Positions 7,361-12,442 of a stretch of 12,442 bases of DNA are shown here, in pieces; within the stretch, counting starts at the first letter, position 1; each line of letters opens with the position of its first letter. The stretch covers positions 1-12,442 of the forward strand of contig JACCSN010000851.1 of assembly GCA_013812985.1 (NCBI GenBank), given 5' to 3'. Below the pieces are notes generated by a model. It did not search any database. It was given only the letters and a program-made list of their open reading frames with translations, and was not told the DNA's origin. A program made the translations under genes and the position numbers. The DNA comes from Hyphomicrobiales bacterium (lineage in GTDB: Bacteria > Pseudomonadota > Alphaproteobacteria > Rhizobiales > Afifellaceae).

Positions 7361-7783
7361 TCAGCGCGCCGGGCCGAAAACCTCGCGGCAGCGCCCCACC
7401 TCCCACCAGCCTTTGCTCGATTCATGCACCAGCACGTCCCTGATCGTGCCGTCGGGGAAGGTGACGATCCGCACGCCGCATTCGATGCGCGGGTTGAAGC
7501 CGCGGATGCGGTGGCCCTCCCACCAAGCGGTGTTGCCGATCAGGTCGGTGTCGACATGGCCAGGCTTGTAGGCGCTGTCCCGGCCGGCGAACCAGAGGTA
7601 GATCTGCCCGCCGGTCTCCAGCTCGCGCGAGGAGACAGGCGCGCCCCATTCGAGAAAGAACAGGTCGATGTGGACGCCGTGGTAGCGCGAGATGATCGGC
7701 CCCTGGCTCGCCACGCTTGTGCAGCCCGCGACGAGCGCGGTCAGCAGGACCAAGAGCCTCCACCTGAACATCTTAGAACCCAT
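7361..7783 (-). CDS. Putative small lipoprotein, unknown function
   Basis: The product has 140 residues from ATG 7783, or 136 from ATG 7771; the second gives a compact signal 'MFRWRLLVLLTALVAGC'. The hydrophobic stretch ends in the lipobox 'LVAGC', so lipid attachment and envelope location (probably outer membrane) are expected. The mature part begins 'TSVASQGP' and contains 'LEWGAPVSSRELETGGQIYLW', which recalls the 'G.P......DG...W' element of BamE/SmpA-like lipoproteins, though the rest does not match that family. Two cysteines ('RIECGVRIV' and 'EVGRCREVF') may form a disulfide near the C-terminus, a pattern seen in small rhizobial lipoproteins. It stands alone, divergent from folP, between REP-like repeats. 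The frame is open up to 8005, but residues before the signal peptide look non-coding. Confidence 0.72.
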   Translation of the reverse strand: MGSKMFRWRLLVLLTALVAGCTSVASQGPIISRYHGVHIDLFFLEWGAPVSSRELETGGQIYLWFAGRDSAYKPGHVDTDLIGNTAWWEGHRIRGFNPRIECGVRIVTFPDGTIRDVLVHESSKGWWEVGRCREVFGPAR

Positions 7784-7814
7784 CCCGAAACCGCCAATCA
7801 CGCTGCGCAGCCCA

Positions 7815-7873
7815 CATCTTGAGGCCCGGAGCGCAGCGAAGCTACGCCCATCGACCTGCTCAGGACGAGGGCT
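7815..7873. repeat. REP-like repeat relic in the lipoprotein-folP gap
   Basis: CATCTTGAGG (7815-7824) differs by one base from CATCCTGAGG at 7242-7251. CTCAGGACGAGGGCT (7859-7873) matches CTCAGCACGAGGGCT at 7199-7213 in 14 of 15 bases and in the same orientation. The pieces between are diverged. It occupies much of the 238-base gap 7784-8021, which otherwise shows no gene; the gap must also hold the promoters of the lipoprotein gene and folP, but I cannot point to a clear -35/-10 pair. Confidence 0.45.
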
Positions 7874-8021
7874 GAGTTTCGGGACGGACATCTGAGCTTC
7901 TTGCGCGCCACCCCGGCACTTTCGCGTGAGAAGTGCGGCGAGATCAAGGGGCCGCGCGCCCGAACCCCGCCTGAAACCCGGCGAGATTGTCTTCCCCTGG
8001 AGCATGCTCTAGCACGCCCGC

Positions 8022-8933
8022 ATGCCAGCCGAGACCATTCACCGCGCGAAGCAAACCCCCGGACACGCGCGTGGCGACCGCTTCGCCGAACTCCTGCGCG
8101 CGTGGCGGGACGGCGGCCGGGCGAGCCCGGCGATCATCATGGGCGTCGTCAACGTCACGCCGGATTCCTTCTCCGACGGCGGCCGGTTCGCCACGACCGA
8201 AGGCGCGATCGCGCAGGGCCGCAAGCTCGTCGAGGACGGCGCCGCGATCCTCGATATCGGCGGAGAATCGACGCGCTTGCACGCTGACCCCGTCGCTGCG
8301 GACGAGGAGCTGCGGCGCGTCCTGCCGGTCATCGAAGGGCTACGGACGACCGGCGCGCTGATCTCGGTCGATACGATGAAGGCTTCGGTCGCCGAAGCCG
8401 CGCTCGATGCCGGAGCGCACATCGTCAACGATATCCGCGGCCTGCAAGGCGTTTCCGGCATCGCCGCTGTCGCGGCGAGTTACGGCGCAGCGGTCATCGC
8501 CATGCACAATCCGGGCCTGCTCGGCTCGGCCGAGCCGCTGCCCGGCGATCCGGTCCGGCACTGCCTCGCTTACTTCGAACGTTCGATAGGGATCGCCAGG
8601 CGCGCCGGCGTCGCGGAGGACCGGATCGCGCTGGATCCCGGCTTCGGCTTCGGCAAATCGGTGCAGCAGAATCTGGAGCTCCTGGCGCGGCTTCCCGAGC
8701 TTGCGGTCCTTGGCTTTCCGCTGCTTGTCGGAACCTCGCGGAAATCCTTCATCGGCAAGGTGACGGGGCGCGGCCTGCCTGACCGCCTCATCGGCACGCT
8801 GACCGCGAACGTCGCGGCGGCGCTCCTCGGCGCGGCGATCGTGCGTGTCCACGACGTCGAGGAGCATCGGGACGCCATCCGCATGGCCGCCGCCATCCGC
8901 GCCGCCGGGTTTCCGTCAGGGCTTTCGGCTTGA
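8022..8933 (+). CDS. folP: Dihydropteroate synthase with altered pABA loop
   Basis: FolP condenses 6-hydroxymethyl-7,8-dihydropterin diphosphate with p-aminobenzoate in folate synthesis. The 303-residue product shows 'NVTPDSFSDGG' (44-54), 'DIGGESTR' (78-85), 'SVDT' (115-118), 'GAHIVNDI' (131-138), 'DPGFGFGK' (205-212), 'GTSRKSF' (237-243) and 'RVHDV' (275-279). It is therefore a complete TIM-barrel enzyme with an N-terminal extension of about 22 residues relative to E. coli. After 'GGESTR' nearly all homologues have Pro-Gly; here it is Leu86-His87. The Pro position equals E. coli Pro64, in the loop that binds pABA and where changes give sulfonamide resistance. The ATG at 8022 lacks a strong ribosome binding site (GGAG is 19 bases upstream). 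The TGA overlaps the folK TTG. Possible roles are ordinary folate synthesis, drug-tolerant folate synthesis, or use of another aminobenzene substrate; the last two are inference. Confidence 0.93.
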   Translation: MPAETIHRAKQTPGHARGDRFAELLRAWRDGGRASPAIIMGVVNVTPDSFSDGGRFATTEGAIAQGRKLVEDGAAILDIGGESTRLHADPVAADEELRRVLPVIEGLRTTGALISVDTMKASVAEAALDAGAHIVNDIRGLQGVSGIAAVAASYGAAVIAMHNPGLLGSAEPLPGDPVRHCLAYFERSIGIARRAGVAEDRIALDPGFGFGKSVQQNLELLARLPELAVLGFPLLVGTSRKSFIGKVTGRGLPDRLIGTLTANVAAALLGAAIVRVHDVEEHRDAIRMAAAIRAAGFPSGLSA

Positions 8934-9451
8934 CGGTCGCCGTGCTCGGGCTCGGCGGCAATCTCGGCGACCGGCGCGGGCAGATCGCGGCGGCGCTGGA
9001 TCGGCTCGCCCGGCATCCGCAAATCAGCGTCGAACGCGTTTCAGCGCTTTATGAGACGCCTCCCTGGGGCAAGACCGACCAGCCGCCGTTCCTGAACGCC
9101 GCGGCGCGGGTCGCGACCACGCTCACCCCGCGCGCTTTGCTCGAGGCGGTCCTCGGCGTGGAGCGCGCGCTTGGCCGCAGCCGCGGCGAGCGCTGGGGGC
9201 CGCGCAATGTCGATATCGATATCCTCCTTTTCGGCGCCGAGGCGGTCGAAGCGCCAGGTCTCCGTATTCCGCATCCGCATCTGACGGAGCGCGCTTTTGC
9301 GCTGGCGCCGCTCGTCGATGTCCTGCCGGACGCGGAGATCGCCGGTCGCCGCGCCTCCGAATGGCTGCGAGCCCTCGATACCGCCGGCATGACGGTGATG
9401 GCCGCGCCGGACTGGCACAGGTCGGCCGAGGGTCGATCAGCAGCGAGGTAG
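8930..9451 (+). CDS. folK: 2-amino-4-hydroxy-6-hydroxymethyldihydropteridine diphosphokinase
   Basis: HPPK transfers pyrophosphate from ATP to 6-hydroxymethyl-7,8-dihydropterin, making the substrate of FolP. The product has 173 residues. 'LGLGGNLGDR' (6-15) is the N-terminal signature, 'YETPPWG' (41-47) the pterin-binding segment and 'PFLNAA' (53-58) follows. 'GPRNVDIDILLF' (90-101) holds Arg92, Asp95 and Asp97, matching E. coli magnesium-ligand numbering. 'PHPHLTERAFALAPL' is the usual C-terminal motif. The start is TTG overlapping the folP stop (TTGA, 8930-8933), so translation is coupled. In many alphaproteobacteria folB lies between folP and folK; it is not here. The gene converges on the pcd gene with a 24-base gap containing only a 10-base palindrome. 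Confidence 0.94.
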   Translation: MTVAVLGLGGNLGDRRGQIAAALDRLARHPQISVERVSALYETPPWGKTDQPPFLNAAARVATTLTPRALLEAVLGVERALGRSRGERWGPRNVDIDILLFGAEAVEAPGLRIPHPHLTERAFALAPLVDVLPDAEIAGRRASEWLRALDTAGMTVMAAPDWHRSAEGRSAAR

Positions 9452-9475
9452 GGTTCCAGGCTGCAGCCAGGCCCT

Positions 9476-9856
9476 CTAGGCGTCGTGCCTGATGTAAGCA
9501 AAGCGCGGGTCCTCGGGCGTGCCGGTCAGCGCGCCTCCTTCCTTCCCGGGTTGCCAGCCGATCATCTCCTCGATCTTGGCCGCGAGCTCAAAATCCTTGT
9601 CGGTGACGCCCTTGGCGGCGTGATTCACCAGCCGGACCTCGACCCAATTGTAGGAAGCGCCGATATCCGGGTGATGCCACGCGGCCTCCGCCAGGTGGCC
9701 GACCGCGTTGATCACCATGAGCGTGCTTTTCCAGTTCGCCGTCCGGTATTTGCGGGCGAGGGAGCCGTTCTCCAGCCGCCAGAGCGGCAGGTCCCGGCGG
9801 AGCCGCTCCTCCACCTCGGCGTCGTCATAGGTTCGCTCGGCTGGCGTCTCGCTCAT
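9476..9856 (-). CDS. Pterin-4a-carbinolamine dehydratase family protein
   Basis: The product has 126 residues. 'NAVGHLAEAAWHHPDIGASYNWVEVRL' contains the His-His-Pro motif; with 'NHAAKGVTDKDFELAAKIE' it forms the 4a-carbinolamine dehydratase (PCD/DCoH) active-site pattern. The C-terminal 'GGALTGTPEDPRFAYI' extension resembles the PCD-like proteins of methylotrophic bacteria. PCDs dehydrate 4a-hydroxy-tetrahydropterins after aromatic hydroxylation; but no phenylalanine hydroxylase is present, and PCD-like genes are known in the H4MPT gene clusters of Methylobacterium, where their role in H4MPT biosynthesis is not settled. The ATG at 9856 is chosen because GGAGGG lies ten bases upstream; an earlier in-frame ATG at 9874 lacks this. 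It is divergent from mch across 123 bases, suggesting shared regulation. Confidence 0.88.
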   Translation of the reverse strand: MSETPAERTYDDAEVEERLRRDLPLWRLENGSLARKYRTANWKSTLMVINAVGHLAEAAWHHPDIGASYNWVEVRLVNHAAKGVTDKDFELAAKIEEMIGWQPGKEGGALTGTPEDPRFAYIRHDA

Positions 9857-9970
9857 CGTTGATCGACCCTCCATCCTTTGCCACAGTGACGGCGCAACGG
9901 TCGTCATGCTCATCTTGCGGAGAGGCGGGCATTCGGACAACCCGCTGTTGGCCCCGCTGCGAGAGTGCGA

Positions 9971-9976
9971 GAGGAG
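9971..9976 (+). promoter_or_regulatory. Ribosome binding site deciding the mch start
   Basis: GAGGAG lies three bases before ATG 9980. The spacing is short but the match to the 16S rRNA tail is strong, and it is preferred over the in-frame GTG at 9965, which would put this sequence inside the coding region. The rest of the divergent gap (9857-9970) shows no promoter I can name. Confidence 0.5.
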
Positions 9977-9979
9977 CAT

Positions 9980-10954
9980 ATGCTTGAGAGCGTGAACGGG
10001 TTCAGCCTCAACGCGCTCGCCGGCGCCTTAGCCGACCGCATGGCCGAGGCGGCGGCTCAGCTCCGGATCCACGTCCAGCGCGGAACATTGGGAGAAAGGC
10101 TGATCGATTGCGGGGCAAACGTTCCGGGCGGCATCGAGGCCGGCTTGCGCCTGGCCGCCATCTCCATGGGCGGGATTGGGACGGTGAGCCTGGTCCCGTC
10201 CGAGCTGACGCCGCGCTGGCCGTGGCACGTGGCCGTGCGCAGCTCCGACCCGGTCGCCGCCTGCCTGGCCAGCCAATATGCCGGCTGGGCGCTCAAGCAC
10301 GAGGACAAAGGCGGCGGGTTCTCGGCGCTGGGCTCCGGGCCGGCGCGCGCGCTCGCGCGCAAGGAGGCGATCTTCGACGAGCTGGCGCATCGGGAGCGTT
10401 GCGACCGCGCCGTGCTGGTCGTGGAGGCGGATGCGCCGCCCCCGGCGCCGGTGATCGAGGAGGTTGCCGCCGATTGCGGCCTGTCGCCGGAGCGCTTGAC
10501 AGTCCTTTTCGCGCCGACACGCAGCCTGGCCGGGGCGGTTCAGGTAGCCGCCCGGGTGGTCGAGGTGGCGCTCTCCAAGGCGCGCCAGCTCGAATTTCCG
10601 CTCGACCGCATCCTCGACGCGGCCGGAAGCGCGCCGCTCAGCCCGCCGCACCCCGATCTGGCAACCGCCATGGGCCGGACCAACGACGCCATCATCTATG
10701 GCGGCCGGGCGCATCTTTTCGTGACGGGGCCCGAGGTGGATGCGGAGCGGCTCGCGGCCGGACTGCCGAGCTTCAAGTCACGCGATTACGGCGAGCCTTT
10801 CGCCAACATTTTTCGTCGCGTCGGGGGCGACTTCTACGCAATCGATCCCCTGCTGTTCAGCCCGGCGCGCGCGACGGTGACCGCGGTCGATACAGGCGCT
10901 AGCTTCCACGGCGGCACGATCTCGGCGGAGCTTCTCGATGCGTCGTTTGGCTAA
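9980..10954 (+). CDS. mch: Methenyltetrahydromethanopterin cyclohydrolase
   Basis: Mch interconverts 5,10-methenyl-H4MPT and N5-formyl-H4MPT in the cytoplasm. In methylotrophic bacteria this is part of formaldehyde oxidation to formate, between the methylene-H4MPT dehydrogenases (MtdA/MtdB) and the formyltransferase/hydrolase complex (Fhc). The 324-residue length is usual. Signatures are 'DCGANVPGGIEAG' (43-55), 'WPWHVAVRSSDPVAACLASQYAGW' (80-103), 'FSALGSGPARAL' (114-125) and 'TNDAIIYGG' (234-242). Also present is the C-terminal 'RRVGGDFYAIDPLLFSPA' (279-296). It is followed with no gap by a HAD phosphatase gene (TAA then ATG), and pcd is divergent. Genes fae, mtdB, fhc and orf5/orf7, often near mch in methylotrophs, are not in this window. 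Confidence 0.95.
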   Translation: MLESVNGFSLNALAGALADRMAEAAAQLRIHVQRGTLGERLIDCGANVPGGIEAGLRLAAISMGGIGTVSLVPSELTPRWPWHVAVRSSDPVAACLASQYAGWALKHEDKGGGFSALGSGPARALARKEAIFDELAHRERCDRAVLVVEADAPPPAPVIEEVAADCGLSPERLTVLFAPTRSLAGAVQVAARVVEVALSKARQLEFPLDRILDAAGSAPLSPPHPDLATAMGRTNDAIIYGGRAHLFVTGPEVDAERLAAGLPSFKSRDYGEPFANIFRRVGGDFYAIDPLLFSPARATVTAVDTGASFHGGTISAELLDASFG

Positions 10955-11683
10955 ATGGGCTATCGGAGCGGCCAGGTGATACGCGCGATCCTGTTCGACA
11001 AGGACGGCACGCTGATCGACTTCGATGCGACCTGGCCGCCGCTCTATCGCAACCTGACGCTGGAGCTGGCCGAGGGAGATGCTGAAGTCGCGAGCCGCAT
11101 GCTCCGCGCGGGCGGCATGGACCCGGTAACCGGACGCGTCGCCGCCGGGTCGGTGCTGGCGGCCGGGAACACGCTGGATATCGCGAGCCTTTGGTTTCCC
11201 GGCCTTTCCGAGGTGGCGCTCAGCGACAGGGTTGCTCACATCGATCGTGTGTTCTTCGACAACGGCGTGCGCCATTCCGTGCCGGTGCCAGGCTTGCTGG
11301 AGACCCTTGCCGCATTGCTCGGCGACGCCATCCAGATGGGCGTGGCCACCAGCGACGGGACGGCTGGAACCCGAGCGGCGCTTTCCGCGCTGGGCCTCGA
11401 TTCCTTCCTGCCGCACGTCTTCGGTTATGATTCCGTGCCGCGGCCGAAACCCGCGCCCGATCTAGTCCACGCATTCGCCGCCGCCATCGACGCCGCGCCG
11501 GGAGAGATCGCCGTAGTCGGCGACAACACGCACGATCTTCTGATGGCTCGGAGCGCAGGGGCCGGCGCGGCGATCGGCGTGCTGACGGGCACCGGCGCCC
11601 GCGACGACCTTGGGCCGCTCGCCGATGTCGTGCTCGACAGCGTCCGTGAGCTCCCCGCCTGGCTGCAGGCCGCGCGCGGTTGA
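10955..11683 (+). CDS. HAD-family hydrolase (phosphoglycolate phosphatase-like)
   Basis: The product has 242 residues. Motif I is 'LFDKDGTLID' with nucleophile Asp15 and acid/base Asp17; motif II is Thr132-Ser133 in 'GVATSD'; motif III is Lys165 in 'RPKPAPD'; motif IV is Asp190/Asp194 in 'VVGDNTHDLL'. A helical cap domain lies between motifs I and II (about 22-115). These mark a C1-cap haloacid-dehalogenase phosphatase of the Gph/PGP type; the substrate is not fixed by sequence. The ATG directly abuts the mch stop with no spare base, so translation by the same ribosomes is likely, and a C1/H4MPT-linked role is possible. GTG at codon 8 is a less likely start. Alternatives are removal of 2-phosphoglycolate or a sugar/pterin phosphate. 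Confidence 0.88.
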   Translation: MGYRSGQVIRAILFDKDGTLIDFDATWPPLYRNLTLELAEGDAEVASRMLRAGGMDPVTGRVAAGSVLAAGNTLDIASLWFPGLSEVALSDRVAHIDRVFFDNGVRHSVPVPGLLETLAALLGDAIQMGVATSDGTAGTRAALSALGLDSFLPHVFGYDSVPRPKPAPDLVHAFAAAIDAAPGEIAVVGDNTHDLLMARSAGAGAAIGVLTGTGARDDLGPLADVVLDSVRELPAWLQAARG

Positions 11684-11772
11684 ACGCCTTGTGCAGCATC
11701 GCCAAACCAGCAGGGAACCGGACGGCCGGGCGCTCGGTTTCACGGATTCCCATAAGGACAGGAGAGGCGGAG

Positions 11773-12442
11773 ATGGAGCTTGCAGGCAAGGTCGCGCTCG
11801 TTACCGGCGCGGGATCGGGCATCGGCAAGGCCGCGGCGCTCCGCCTCGCCCAGGCCGGCGCGGCCGTCGGCGTCCTGAGCCACACCGAGAGCGAAATCCG
11901 CCAAACGGCGGAAGAGATCACCCGAGCCGGCGGGCGCGGCTTGCCGCTCACGGCTGACATTTCCAGCGCGGACCAGATGGCCGAGAGCATCGGCGCGCTG
12001 GCGCGCGAGTTCGGTCGCCTGGACATCGTGTTCGCCAATGCCGGCGTCAACGGCGTCTGGGCCCCCATCGACGAGCTGACGCCGGAGGAATGGGGCCGCA
12101 CCATCGACACCAACCTCACCGGCACGTTCCTGACGCTGCATCATGCCGTGCCGCACCTGAAATCGGCGGGCGGCGGTTCGATCGTCATCACCGCGTCGAT
12201 CAACGGGACCCGCACCTTCTCAAGCGCCGGCTCCATCGCTTATTCCGCCACGAAGGCGGCGCAGGTCGCAATGGCGCAGATGGCGGCCCTGGAGCTCGCC
12301 AAGCACAAGATCCGCGTCAACGTGATCTGCCCCGGCAGGATCGAATCGGATATCGACGAGAACACCGAGCGGCGGAACACGGAGGCGGCGCGCGAGCCGG
12401 CGGACTATCCGGAAGGCAACATTCCGCTCACGGATGGGAAGC
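11773..12442 (+). CDS. Short-chain dehydrogenase/reductase (3' end outside window)
   Basis: 223 residues are visible before the right edge. The Rossmann nucleotide-binding motif is 'TGAGSGIG' (11-18), followed by 'NAGVNG' (89-94). The catalytic tetrad is Asn114, Ser142, Tyr157 and Lys161 ('YSATK'), with 'NVICPGRI' after it: a complete classical SDR. 'LSHTESEI' after strand 2 lacks the acidic residue typical of NAD(H) preference and has no clear Arg either, so cofactor choice is open. An AGGAG at 11760-11764, eight bases before the ATG, is an ideal ribosome binding site. It lies 89 bases after the HAD gene, so it may have its own promoter. Substrate is unknown; SDRs of this kind act on sugars, steroids, acyl chains or small alcohols. 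Confidence 0.92.
   Translation, partial: MELAGKVALVTGAGSGIGKAAALRLAQAGAAVGVLSHTESEIRQTAEEITRAGGRGLPLTADISSADQMAESIGALAREFGRLDIVFANAGVNGVWAPIDELTPEEWGRTIDTNLTGTFLTLHHAVPHLKSAGGGSIVITASINGTRTFSSAGSIAYSATKAAQVAMAQMAALELAKHKIRVNVICPGRIESDIDENTERRNTEAAREPADYPEGNIPLTDGK

Noticed and set aside
9459..9468. GGCTGCAGCC palindrome between convergent folK and pcd as a two-way terminator
   Set aside because: The palindrome has no loop and no T-run on either side; it may be chance.
10028..10714. Long reverse-strand open frame inside mch
   Set aside because: Shadow of mch; no ribosome binding site or domain, while the forward frame has all Mch motifs.
11713..11742. AACCG...CGGTT inverted repeat after the HAD gene as a terminator
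   Set aside because: Five-pair stem with a long GC-rich loop and no T-run; too weak to call.
1..12442. CRISPR array, insertion sequence, rRNA or prophage genes
   Set aside because: No regularly spaced repeats, transposase, integrase or rRNA sequence was seen on either strand.

Overview
The window is GC-rich chromosomal DNA of an alphaproteobacterium, most likely a methylotrophic member of the Hyphomicrobiales (Rhizobiales). Two things point there. The order murA - DUF2948 - hisD - UPF0262 - low-molecular-weight phosphatase - maf - yacG is a hallmark of that order. A methenyl-tetrahydromethanopterin cyclohydrolase gene (mch) lies on the same stretch, and in alphaproteobacteria mch is a marker of tetrahydromethanopterin-linked (H4MPT) C1 metabolism. 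Species cannot be named from the sequence alone.

Left edge (1-1512): a clearly less GC-rich fragment encodes the C-terminus of a conserved hypothetical protein. It runs head-on into a reverse-strand family 2 glycosyltransferase that keeps its N-terminal domain, two membrane segments and the first strand of the catalytic domain, then loses all homology near position 492. This looks like an insertion or deletion scar (or an assembly join). Central block (1606-6834): a tightly packed forward operon-like row begins with a small basic protein translationally coupled to murA. It continues with DUF2948, histidinol dehydrogenase, UPF0262, a phosphatase, Maf and YacG. infA, expected between the phosphatase and maf in relatives, is absent.

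Middle (6835-8021): a 526-base non-coding stretch, a reverse-strand lipoprotein gene and a 238-base gap. Dispersed REP-like repeat relics lie on both sides of the lipoprotein gene. Orphan regulatory-looking motifs sit in the first gap.

Right block (8022-12442): folP and folK overlap and are folate-pathway genes; folB, often between them, is missing. A reverse-strand pterin-4a-carbinolamine dehydratase gene follows, divergent from mch. A HAD phosphatase gene abuts mch, and an SDR oxidoreductase gene runs off the right edge. Folate biosynthesis and H4MPT C1 transfer are thus side by side. FolP carries an altered loop at the site known in E. coli to control sulfonamide/pABA binding. The strongest leads are this FolP loop, and the HAD enzyme coupled to mch as a possible participant in H4MPT metabolism.
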